NCBI GenBank assembly: GCA_002344055.1
Contig: DDTH01000008.1
Coordinates: forward strand, 128,855-192,854
From: Sphingomonadales bacterium UBA2369
GTDB lineage: Bacteria; Pseudomonadota; Alphaproteobacteria; Sphingomonadales; Sphingomonadaceae
Direction: 5' to 3'
Length of the DNA stretch: 64,000 bases
Under the pieces are notes generated by a model that was not told the origin of the DNA, did no database searches, and saw only the letters and a program-made list of their open reading frames with translations. Positions 17,419-25,346 of the stretch are shown piece by piece. Positions within the stretch are counted from its first letter, which is position 1; each line of letters begins with the position of its first letter. Position numbers and translations under genes: made by a program.

Positions 17419-18084
17419 ATGCTGACGCGCAAGCAACACGAACTGCTCGTTTATATCGACAAGCATCTGCGCGAGACCTGCGTGTCTCCCTCGTTCGAGG
17501 AGATGAAGGATGCGCTCGATCTCAAGTCCAAGAGCGGCGTCCACCGCCTGATCTCGGCGCTTGAGGAACGCGGTTTCATCCGTCGCCTCGCCAACCGGGC
17601 GCGCGCGCTGGAAGTGCTGAAGATGCCGGATGCTGTCGGCGGTCCGGCGCCGACGCCCGCCAATGATAGCGGCCGCCGGGGCCGGATTCCCGAACCGGCC
17701 AACGATGTGCTCGATATCCCGCTGCACGGCCGCATCGCCGCCGGTACGCCGATCGAGGCGCTGCAGGGCAGCGATACCCTCCCCGTCCCCGCCGCCCTGC
17801 TCGGCCCGGGCGAACATTATGCGCTTGAAGTTGCCGGTGACTCGATGGTGGATGTCGGCATTCTGGACGGCGATTACGCCCTCGTCCGGAAGACCGACAC
17901 CGCCCGCGACGGCGAGATCGTGGTGGCCCTGATCAACGAGGAGGAAGCCACGCTCAAGACCTACCGCCGCGAAGGCCAGATGATCCGCCTGGACCCGGCC
18001 AACCGGCAATATGATCCGCAGCGTTATCCTGAAGGCTCGGTACGCATCCAGGGGCGCCTGGCCGGGCTGCTACGGCGTTACTGA
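17419..18084 (+). CDS. lexA: SOS repressor LexA
   Basis: LexA represses DNA-repair genes until RecA-stimulated self-cleavage. The 221-residue protein has an N-terminal winged helix (MLTRKQHELLVYIDKHL, VSPSFEEMKDALDLKSKSGVH), a linker, and a C-terminal S24 peptidase fold. The Ala-Gly cleavage site is in GRIAAGTPIEA, the Ser nucleophile in GDSMVD, and the general-base Lys in ATLKTYRR. The ribosome binding site GGAGG precedes the ATG. Two LexA boxes in its promoter indicate autoregulation. Confidence 0.97.
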   Translation: MLTRKQHELLVYIDKHLRETCVSPSFEEMKDALDLKSKSGVHRLISALEERGFIRRLANRARALEVLKMPDAVGGPAPTPANDSGRRGRIPEPANDVLDIPLHGRIAAGTPIEALQGSDTLPVPAALLGPGEHYALEVAGDSMVDVGILDGDYALVRKTDTARDGEIVVALINEEEATLKTYRREGQMIRLDPANRQYDPQRYPEGSVRIQGRLAGLLRRY

Positions 18085-18088
18085 CACC

Positions 18089-18427
18089 GTGCCGGCCCGC
18101 CTGAATTATGTCGAACTGACCGCGTTCGACGTTGGTACCGCCAAGCGCTTTTACGAGCGCGCATTTGGCTGGACGCTGACCGATTACGGCACCAGCTACG
18201 CCGCGACCACGACCGGCGACACCGATATCGGGATTCAGGCCGATAGTGCGGAAGCGGTCGGTGCGCCGTTGCCGGTGATCGAAGTGGACGATCTTGAGAT
18301 GGCACTGGCGACGGTGCTCGACGCGGGCGGCACGCTTGCGAAGCCGATCTTCGCCTTTCCCGGTGGCCGCCGCTTCCACTTTCTCGATCCCGGCGGCAAT
18401 GAACTCGCCTGCGTGAAGGCGGATTAG
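18089..18427 (+). CDS. VOC-family (glyoxalase-like) protein
   Basis: The small protein starts at GTG 18089 (VPARLNYVELTAFDV), 4 bp after the lexA stop, and has 112 residues, one vicinal-oxygen-chelate unit. The betaalphabetabetabeta pattern is seen in YVELTAFDVGTAKRFYERAFGW and in RFHFLDPGGNELACVKAD. Members bind metal and act on varied substrates, and several are only binding proteins; the substrate cannot be told here. It is probably cotranscribed with lexA, though its link to SOS is unclear. Confidence 0.85.
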   Translation: MPARLNYVELTAFDVGTAKRFYERAFGWTLTDYGTSYAATTTGDTDIGIQADSAEAVGAPLPVIEVDDLEMALATVLDAGGTLAKPIFAFPGGRRFHFLDPGGNELACVKAD

Positions 18428-18575
18428 CGGCACATCGCTCTCATCCGGCTTTTGCGCCTCCGCAAGAGCCTGATCCGAAATCCACGCTGTTTCCGCCAAG
18501 GCGTCTATCAGCAATGATCGGCTCCCAGAGTGTCCATGAGCGTCTCGGGTGGCCGTCCGGAATGGAGAGACGCGC

Positions 18576-18905
18576 ATGGCCTTCATGACCCTGGCAATCC
18601 TGAGCCTCACCGCATCGACACTGCAGCCACAGACGCCTGTGCGCCTGCGCAGCGGCTCGATTTCCAATGCCGACTATCCTGCGGCGGCGGCCGGCGCTTC
18701 CGGGACCACGCGCGTAAGTCTGGTGATCGATACGAATGGCCGTGTCGCCCACTGCTCTGTCGCGCAATCTTCCGGCAATTCGGTACTCGACGGCATCAGC
18801 TGCCCGTTGGTCGCGCAGCGCTACCGTTTCACGCCGGCGACGCGCGACGGGCAGGCGGTGACGGGAAACTACCAGCAGTCGATCCGCTGGACTCCACCGC
18901 GCTGA
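18576..18905 (+). CDS. TonB C-terminal-like secreted protein
   Basis: Starting at the ATG at 18576 (MAFMTLAILSLTASTLQ), which follows GGAGA 7 bp upstream, the protein has 109 residues. A short hydrophobic leader is followed by DYPAAAAGASGTTRVSLVIDTNGRVAHCSV and CPLVAQRYRFTPATRDGQAV, the pattern of the TonB C-terminal domain. There is no N-terminal Pro-rich spacer or clear anchor of true TonB. It is more likely a periplasmic one-domain protein. Two Cys (in AHCSV and ISCPL) could form a disulfide. It ends 7 bp from convergent comEC. Confidence 0.72.
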   Translation: MAFMTLAILSLTASTLQPQTPVRLRSGSISNADYPAAAAGASGTTRVSLVIDTNGRVAHCSVAQSSGNSVLDGISCPLVAQRYRFTPATRDGQAVTGNYQQSIRWTPPR

Positions 18906-18912
18906 TTGGTGC

Positions 18913-21009
18913 TCAATAGGCCCAGGGATGCCGGCCGATCTGGTCGCGCACGCTGATCACTTTCGGGTTCGCTCGCAGCGAGAAGGCGAGGCCGCCCGTT
19001 TCCCGCAGCATATTGCGGTCCGCCTTTAGCCAGCGGGGACGGCAGGCATCGGGCAACGCCCGGTCGCTGACCACGATATCGGCCGCGGCACAGGCAGCGA
19101 TCATCTGATCCCATTGCACGAAGTCGCGGCTACGTGTCGCAAGGATGCGATAGCGGCGTGAGCCGGCGAGTTCGTAGACGCATAGGGCATCGCTGCACGC
19201 CGCTTCGCGCACCGTGTCGAGCTCCAGAAAATCAGGTTCGACACCGGACAATTCCGCCAGCACGTCGCGGACATATTCGCCGGCGCGTGGACGCAGCAGC
19301 GCGAGCTGGCCCTCCGGGGTCCGTACAGCAAGATGCTTGCCGTCGCTGGTAACGAGCAGATCCGGCGGCGTCGCCGTCACGATCGCCACGATCCCGAATG
19401 CCAGCGGCACCCCGCCCCACCAGCGCCAGCGTTGCCGCCACAGGCCGATCCAGAGCAACCCGCCAATCACCAGCAGGAACACACCCGCCGGCACCGCGGG
19501 GACCAGCGCCACCGCGCCCGGCGCCGCCGCGACGCCGTGCGCCAGCCCGACCAGCAGCCACAAGGCCTGCTCCGTCAGCCACCAAAAGGGCGCGCCGAGC
19601 CCGGCCAGATCGAACAGCAACGCCATTGCTTCCAGCGGCATGATGATGAACGTCGTGAGCGGGATTGCGAGAATGTTGGCGACCGCGCCGTAAACGCCAG
19701 CCTGGTGAAAGTGGAAAAGGGCGATGGGGGAGATGGCCAGTTCCACCGCCAGCCCGGTCAGCAGCAGGCCCAGCAGGCCCCGGCCGAAGCGCTTCAGCCA
19801 GCTTTCCTCGCGCCGGGTCAGCAAGGCCCGAACGCGCGGATGCTCGTGCAGCGCGACGATCGCGGTGATCGCCGCGAAGCTGAGCTGGAAGCTCGGTCCC
19901 GCCGCCGCTTCGGGCCAGAAGAGCAGGACGATCACCGCTCCGGTCGCAACCAGCCGCAGCGTGATCGCTTCGCGCCCCATCGCAATGCCGATCAGGACCA
20001 GAATGGCCGCGACGCAGGATCGCACCGTCGGCACCTCAGCGCCGGTGAACAAAGTGTAGGCGATGGCGACCAGCCCGGCGATCCCGGCGGCGACCAGCAC
20101 CAGGTTGAAACGCAGTGCCAGAAAAGGACTTAGCGCCAGCAAGCGCAACGCCAGCAACATCACTGCGCCCACAACGGCGGTGATATGCAGCCCGCTGACT
20201 GAAAGCAGATGCGCCAGCCCAGACGCGCGCATCGCCTCGGCATCCTCCTTGCTGATCGCGCCCTGATCGCCAGTCGCCAGCGCCGCCGCGATCGCGCCCG
20301 GGCTGTCCGGCATTTGCGCCTGGATGTGCGCGGACGTTCGCTGGCGTGATGCGTTCAGCCAGGCGCTCCAGCCCTCTTCCGTCGGCCGCTCGACAATCTC
20401 CACTTGCCCGAGCACGCGCCCCGTCGCCCCGATCCGCGCGAACCAGGCCGTCCGCGCGAAATCGTACGCGCCCGGCAACGCCATTGGCGGCGGCGGCAGA
20501 AGATAGGCGCGCAATCGCACCGCCACGCCCGGCTCCAGCCCCTCCGGCGCCTCGTCGATCGGCACGGATACCCGCACTTGCGGTGGCAAAGCGGGCGCGT
20601 CGCGCGGCGCCAGCAGCAGCCGGACCTGATCCCGCGCCGCCAGACGGTCGGCCCTGATGACATCGGCGGTGAAGACGGACGCCCCCGGCCGCTCCAGCCG
20701 CGGCGCCGCTACGCTTTCCGCCCGCGCCCAGATCAGGGCGCAGCCTATCCCCGCGAACAAGGCGAACCAGGCCAAAGCCGCCAGCGTGCGGGTCCCCCGC
20801 CCCAGCGCCAAAGCCCCGAGCAGGACCGCCCCGCAGCCGGCGATGAACGCCGTCCACCCCATCGGCTCCGGCAGCCAGAACCAGGCGGCGATACCGGCAA
20901 GCAGCCCGACCGGGATCCACAGCGGCAATTGCTCGCGCTCGACTTCCAGCAGCCTCTCGAGCCGCCCGAAGGCGGCGCCGGTCGCGCCACCGAGCCGTGC
21001 CAAGACCAC
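18913..21009 (-). CDS. comEC: ComEC/Rec2-family DNA-uptake membrane protein
   Basis: This 698-residue polytopic membrane protein has an N-terminal DUF4131/OB-like part and then the competence domain (DAEAMRASGLAHLLSVSGLHITAVVG, the LLSVSGLHI signature). Its C-terminal part is shorter than in full-length ComEC, where a metallo-beta-lactamase domain is typical; the DxHxD zinc motif is not seen, so the nuclease-like domain looks degenerate. ComEC forms the inner-membrane channel for incoming single-stranded DNA. The start is a GTG at 21009 close to GAGGAAGG; a TTG at 21003 is also possible. It diverges from gltX. Confidence 0.9.
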   Translation of the reverse strand: MVLARLGGATGAAFGRLERLLEVEREQLPLWIPVGLLAGIAAWFWLPEPMGWTAFIAGCGAVLLGALALGRGTRTLAALAWFALFAGIGCALIWARAESVAAPRLERPGASVFTADVIRADRLAARDQVRLLLAPRDAPALPPQVRVSVPIDEAPEGLEPGVAVRLRAYLLPPPPMALPGAYDFARTAWFARIGATGRVLGQVEIVERPTEEGWSAWLNASRQRTSAHIQAQMPDSPGAIAAALATGDQGAISKEDAEAMRASGLAHLLSVSGLHITAVVGAVMLLALRLLALSPFLALRFNLVLVAAGIAGLVAIAYTLFTGAEVPTVRSCVAAILVLIGIAMGREAITLRLVATGAVIVLLFWPEAAAGPSFQLSFAAITAIVALHEHPRVRALLTRREESWLKRFGRGLLGLLLTGLAVELAISPIALFHFHQAGVYGAVANILAIPLTTFIIMPLEAMALLFDLAGLGAPFWWLTEQALWLLVGLAHGVAAAPGAVALVPAVPAGVFLLVIGGLLWIGLWRQRWRWWGGVPLAFGIVAIVTATPPDLLVTSDGKHLAVRTPEGQLALLRPRAGEYVRDVLAELSGVEPDFLELDTVREAACSDALCVYELAGSRRYRILATRSRDFVQWDQMIAACAAADIVVSDRALPDACRPRWLKADRNMLRETGGLAFSLRANPKVISVRDQIGRHPWAY

Positions 21010-21086
21010 CCCTTCCTCGCCCCCTCCGCGCTATGCTACGGCCCCGCGTCCGCCCGACGGACCCGACATTCTTGGAGAACAGGCGC

Positions 21087-22493
21087 GTGAGCGCAACCAA
21101 CCCCACCAATATGGCGCAAATCGTCACGCGCTTCGCCCCGTCACCGACCGGCTTCCTGCACATTGGCGGCGCCCGCACCGCTCTGTTCAACTGGCTCTAT
21201 GCCCGCCGCCATGGCGGCCGCTTCGTGCTCAGGATCGAGGATACCGACAAGGCGCGCTCGACCGACGCGGCGATCGAGGCGATTCTGGATGGCATGCGCT
21301 GGCTCGGTCTCGATTGGGACGGCCACGAATATTATCAGTCGCAATTCTGGGCGCGGCATGCCGAGGTCGCTAACGCGATGCTCGCCTCCGGCCATGCCTA
21401 TCGCTGCTACCTGACCGCAGAGGAGCTGGCCGCCGCCCGCGAGGCCGCGCAGCGCGAGCGCCGCCCCTTCCGCATCGACAGCAAGTGGCGCGACTCCGCC
21501 GATCCCGCCCCCGATCTGCCCTTTGTCGTCCGCCTGAAAGCGCCGCGCGATGGCGAAACGGTGATCGAGGATCAGGTCCAGGGCCGTGTCACCGTCCAGA
21601 ACCAGGAAATCGACGACTTCGTCCTGCTCCGCTCCGACGGCTCGCCCACCTACATGCTCGCGGTGGTCGTGGACGACCACGACATGGGCGTCACCCACGT
21701 GATTCGTGGCGATGACCACCTCAACAATGCCTTCCGTCAGCTCGCGATCATCCGCGCGATGGGGTGGCCGGAGCCGGTCTATGCGCACGTCCCCCTGATC
21801 CACGGGCCGGACGGCGCGAAGATGTCGAAGCGGCACGGCGCGGTCGGCGTCGATGCGTATCGCGACGAGCTCGGAATGCTGCCGGAAGCGGTGTTCAACT
21901 ATCTGCTGCGGCTCGGCTGGGGGCATGGCGATGACGAGATCATCAGCCGCGAACAAGCGATGGAATGGTTCGATCTCGACCATGTCGGCAAGTCGCCATC
22001 GCGCTTCGACATGAAGAAGCTGGAGAATCTCAACGGGCATTATCTGCGCGAGGCCGACGACACGCGCCTCGCCGCTCTGGTTGCCGCGCAGCTGGGCCGC
22101 GAGGATGACGGACTTCTCGCCCGCGCCATGCCCAGCCTGAAAATGCGTGCGAAAAGCCTCCACGAACTGGCCGAAGGCGCGCACTTCCTGTTCGCATCCC
22201 GCCCACTGGTAATGGACGAGAAGGCCGCCGGCTTGCTACAAGGCGACGCGCCGGACCTGCTGGCAGCGATCCATGCCGAGCTTTCCAGGCTCGATACGTG
22301 GAGCGCGGAAACGACCGAGCAGGCGGTGCGAGAGGTTGCCGAGGCAAAGGGAGTGAAGCTTGGCCAGGTCGCGCAGCCTTTGCGCGCCGCTCTCACTGGC
22401 CGTGGGACATCCCCGGGTATTTTTGATGTGCTGGCGTTGCTCGGGCGGGACGAAAGCCTCGCGCGCATCGCCGATCAGGCAAAGAAGGACTAA
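21087..22493 (+). CDS. gltX: Glutamyl-tRNA synthetase
   Basis: GltX charges tRNA-Glu. The start is chosen as the GTG at 21087, with GGAG at 21074-21077; an ATG at 21111 is possible. The 468-residue product has class I motifs: FAPSPTGFLHIGGARTALFN (HIGH equivalent HIGG) and the KMSKR loop in DGAKMSKRHGAVG. The C-terminal anticodon-binding domain is complete. It is directly followed by gltA (2 bp apart), a common pairing in this group. Confidence 0.95.
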   Translation: MSATNPTNMAQIVTRFAPSPTGFLHIGGARTALFNWLYARRHGGRFVLRIEDTDKARSTDAAIEAILDGMRWLGLDWDGHEYYQSQFWARHAEVANAMLASGHAYRCYLTAEELAAAREAAQRERRPFRIDSKWRDSADPAPDLPFVVRLKAPRDGETVIEDQVQGRVTVQNQEIDDFVLLRSDGSPTYMLAVVVDDHDMGVTHVIRGDDHLNNAFRQLAIIRAMGWPEPVYAHVPLIHGPDGAKMSKRHGAVGVDAYRDELGMLPEAVFNYLLRLGWGHGDDEIISREQAMEWFDLDHVGKSPSRFDMKKLENLNGHYLREADDTRLAALVAAQLGREDDGLLARAMPSLKMRAKSLHELAEGAHFLFASRPLVMDEKAAGLLQGDAPDLLAAIHAELSRLDTWSAETTEQAVREVAEAKGVKLGQVAQPLRAALTGRGTSPGIFDVLALLGRDESLARIADQAKKD

Positions 22494-22495
22494 GC

Positions 22496-23782
22496 ATGGC
22501 GGAAGACAAGGCGACCCTCAGCATCGGCGGCAAGAGCTACGAACACCCTCTGCGCTCCGGCAGCGTCGGCCCCCAGGTCGTCGATATCCGCAAGCTGTAC
22601 GGGGAAGCCGACGTCTTCACCTACGATCCCGGCTTTACCTCCACGGCGAGCTGCCAGTCGGAAATCACCTATATCGACGGTGACGCGGGCATCCTTCTGC
22701 ACCGCGGCTATCCGATCGATCAGCTGGCCGAACAATCGACCTTCATGGAGGTCTGCTATCTGCTGCTGGAGGGCGAGCTGCCGAACAAGAGCGAGCTTGA
22801 CGGCTTTACGCATACGATCATGCGCCACACGATGCTGCACGAGCAGCTGGCGACCTTCTATCGCGGCTTCCGCCGCGACGCGCACCCGATGGCGATCATG
22901 TGCGGCGTGGTCGGCGCACTCTCCGCTTTCTATCACGACAGCACCGACATCACCGATCCGGTGCAGCGCAAGATCGCCTCGCACCGGCTGATCGCGAAAA
23001 TGCCGACGATCGCGGCGATGGCGTACAAATATTCCATCGGCCAGCCGTTCATGTATCCGCAGAACAGCCTGACCTACACCGGCAACTTCCTGCGCATGAC
23101 TTTCGGCGTCCCGGCCGAGCCTTATGAGGTCAATCCGGTCATCGAGAATGCGATGCGCCGCATCTTCATTCTCCATGCGGACCATGAGCAGAATGCCTCG
23201 ACCTCGACCGTGCGTCTCGCCGGTTCGTCGGGCGCCAACCCGTTCGCCTGTATCGCCGCCGGCATCGCCTGCCTTTGGGGTCCGGCCCATGGCGGCGCTA
23301 ACGAGGCCGCTTTGAACATGCTGCGCGAGATCGGGCGTCCTGAAAGGATTCCGGAATATATCGCCCGCGCCAAGGACAAGGACGATCCCTTCCGGCTGAT
23401 GGGCTTCGGCCACCGCGTGTACAAGAATTTCGATCCGCGCGCGAAGGTGATGCAGAAGACCGCGCAGGAGGTGCTGAAGGAGCTCGGTATTTCCGATCCA
23501 GTGCTCGACACCGCGCAGGAACTGGAGCGGGTCGCGCTCAGCGACGATTATTTCATCGAGAAGAAGCTGTATCCGAACGTCGATTTCTATTCGGGCGTGA
23601 TCCTGAACGCGATCGGCTTCCCGACCTCGATGTTCACCGCTCTGTTCGCGCTCGCCCGCACCGTCGGCTGGGTCGCGCAGTGGAACGAGATGATCTCCGA
23701 TCCCGAGCAGAAGATCGGGCGGCCCCGGCAACTTTATGTCGGCCCGACGCAGCGTGATTATGTGCCCGTGGGCCAGCGTTGA
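22496..23782 (+). CDS. gltA: Citrate synthase
   Basis: GltA condenses oxaloacetate and acetyl-CoA at the entry of the TCA cycle. The 428-residue protein is the type II (Gram-negative) form. Motifs include ILHADHEQNASTSTVR and GPAHGGANEAALNML with catalytic His, GFGHRVYKNFDPRAK with a second His, and a late Asp in NVDFYSGVILNAIG. Start and length are canonical. The stop overlaps the possible TTG start of the next gene (TTGA), so the membrane protein may be coupled to it. Confidence 0.97.
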   Translation: MAEDKATLSIGGKSYEHPLRSGSVGPQVVDIRKLYGEADVFTYDPGFTSTASCQSEITYIDGDAGILLHRGYPIDQLAEQSTFMEVCYLLLEGELPNKSELDGFTHTIMRHTMLHEQLATFYRGFRRDAHPMAIMCGVVGALSAFYHDSTDITDPVQRKIASHRLIAKMPTIAAMAYKYSIGQPFMYPQNSLTYTGNFLRMTFGVPAEPYEVNPVIENAMRRIFILHADHEQNASTSTVRLAGSSGANPFACIAAGIACLWGPAHGGANEAALNMLREIGRPERIPEYIARAKDKDDPFRLMGFGHRVYKNFDPRAKVMQKTAQEVLKELGISDPVLDTAQELERVALSDDYFIEKKLYPNVDFYSGVILNAIGFPTSMFTALFALARTVGWVAQWNEMISDPEQKIGRPRQLYVGPTQRDYVPVGQR

Positions 23783-24435
23783 ACGCTGACGAGACGGTCC
23801 AGCCCGACGATTTCCAGCATGCGCCGATGGGCCTCGGCGCGCGCCTGTTCATCTATCTGCTGGCGGGCTGGTCCGGCTTCTATGTGATGCTGGTCGAATT
23901 GCTGGGAGGGCGGCTGATCGCGCCTTATTTCGGCAGTTCGGTCTATGTCTGGGGCGCGGTGATCTTCGTCTTCATGGTAGGGCTGGCGATCGGCTATCTT
24001 GCCGGCGGCATCTTCTCGATGCGCTCGCCGAGCATCGCCCGGCTGTCGCTGATCCTGCTCACGGCGGCGGCGGCGACGCTGCCGATCCTGCTCGCCGCCG
24101 GACCGATCCTCGACACCATCTACGATCTGGGCCTGGATCCGCGCGCCGGCTCGCTCGCCGCCTGCGCCGCGCTCTATCTGGTGCCGACCATCTTCAGCGG
24201 CATGGTCTCGCCTTATGCGATCCGCCTGCTGGTGCGGACCCGGCGGCAGAGCGGCAACGATGCCGGCTATCTCTATTTCGTCTCGACCGTCGGCAGCGCC
24301 GCGGGGACGCTGATGACGTCCTTCTATTTCGTCCTGTGGTGGGAAGTGAATTCGATCCTGATCGGTGCGATCGGCCTGTCGGTCACGATCGGCCTGATCG
24401 GCCTGATCGCCTTCCGCTCCCGCTCAATTGCCTGA
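23779..24435 (+). CDS. Membrane half of a spermidine-synthase-like fusion
   Basis: The protein has 202-218 residues and about six transmembrane segments, starting LFIYLLAGWSGFYVMLVELLGGRLIAPYFG, the start typical of the N-terminal membrane domain in fused MFS/spermidine-synthase proteins. The start is either the TTG at 23779 (overlapping the gltA stop) or the ATG at 23827; neither has a good ribosome binding site. The catalytic half is absent from this protein but encoded convergently at 24424-25314, overlapping it by 12 bp. Function is unknown; export or polyamine-related transport are guesses. Confidence 0.72.
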   Translation: MNADETVQPDDFQHAPMGLGARLFIYLLAGWSGFYVMLVELLGGRLIAPYFGSSVYVWGAVIFVFMVGLAIGYLAGGIFSMRSPSIARLSLILLTAAAATLPILLAAGPILDTIYDLGLDPRAGSLAACAALYLVPTIFSGMVSPYAIRLLVRTRRQSGNDAGYLYFVSTVGSAAGTLMTSFYFVLWWEVNSILIGAIGLSVTIGLIGLIAFRSRSIA

Positions 24436-25314
24436 ATTCAGCAGGTTCGACGGCGAATATTGATCGGTCAGCAGCGCCGCGTCGCTGCTCCAGTCACGAT
24501 CGCGGCGCAGCGTCTGCAGAATATCGGCGCTGGCAACACCGAACGGCAGCAGCCGCGCGTCCCAGCCGCGCGCATTCGCTTCCAGCTGAGCTTGCGGCAG
24601 CGCCGCGGCGGGTCCCGCGACAATGATGCGATTGCGGGACTTGAAGTTGAGGAAGCGACCGAACACCGCCTCATAGGTCCTCGATTCATGGTCGTAGAGA
24701 CCGCTCGCCGACCAGGTGTTGGCGACGACCGCGCCGTCCGGTGCCAGAATGGCCGCGACCTCGCGCAGGAATTCCACGGTCAGCAGATGCTCCGGAATAT
24801 ATTCGCCGTCATAAGCGTCGAGCAGGATCAGATCATATTTCGCCCCGGCCGCGAGCTGGCGCTTGACGAACACACGCCCGTCCTCGGCATGGACGCGGGT
24901 GTGCGGGCCGGCGCGGAAGTTGAAGTGCGAACCGGCAACCCGGATCACCGCTTCGTCGATCTCGACCGCATCGATTTCGGCGTCCGGCAGCAGCTTCTGG
25001 AGTGCGGTGGGCGTCACTCCGCCGCCCAGGCCGATCATCAGGATCCGGCGCGGCTGCGGCTGCACGTAAAGCCCCGCCATCATCAGCCGGCTATATTCGG
25101 ATACCAGCCGGTCCGGATCGTCCAGATCAATGCACGATTGCTTGCCGGGATTGCCGCGCAGCCGGAAGTACATGCAGCGCTCGCCATTCTGCTCGGCGAC
25201 ATAGATGTTGCGGTAGAGCGAGCGTTCCTGATGGACGAGTCCGCTGACTTCGCTCTCTCCGCTGCACGCGGCGAGGAGCAGCAGGGGGGCAGCGGCGAAC
25301 AGGCGTTTGTGCAT
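24424..25314 (-). CDS. Spermidine-synthase-like lipoprotein
   Basis: The start is the ATG at 25314, giving 296 residues. A signal peptide ends in a lipobox (LLLAAC), so the protein is a lipoprotein outside the cytoplasm. The rest is the methyltransferase-like fold of aminopropyltransferases: ILMIGLGGGVTP, DAVEIDEAVIRVA and YDLILLDAYDGEYIPEHLL. Cytoplasmic SpeE uses decarboxylated S-adenosylmethionine; an exported version would not meet that substrate. It is last in the minus-strand set beginning with the HPt-like gene, 32 bp after the kinase-like gene. Confidence 0.82.
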   Translation of the reverse strand: MHKRLFAAAPLLLLAACSGESEVSGLVHQERSLYRNIYVAEQNGERCMYFRLRGNPGKQSCIDLDDPDRLVSEYSRLMMAGLYVQPQPRRILMIGLGGGVTPTALQKLLPDAEIDAVEIDEAVIRVAGSHFNFRAGPHTRVHAEDGRVFVKRQLAAGAKYDLILLDAYDGEYIPEHLLTVEFLREVAAILAPDGAVVANTWSASGLYDHESRTYEAVFGRFLNFKSRNRIIVAGPAAALPQAQLEANARGWDARLLPFGVASADILQTLRRDRDWSSDAALLTDQYSPSNLLNSGN

Positions 25315-25346
25315 CGCCCGCGCTTGGCGCGGCGCAGCGCCGGGCG

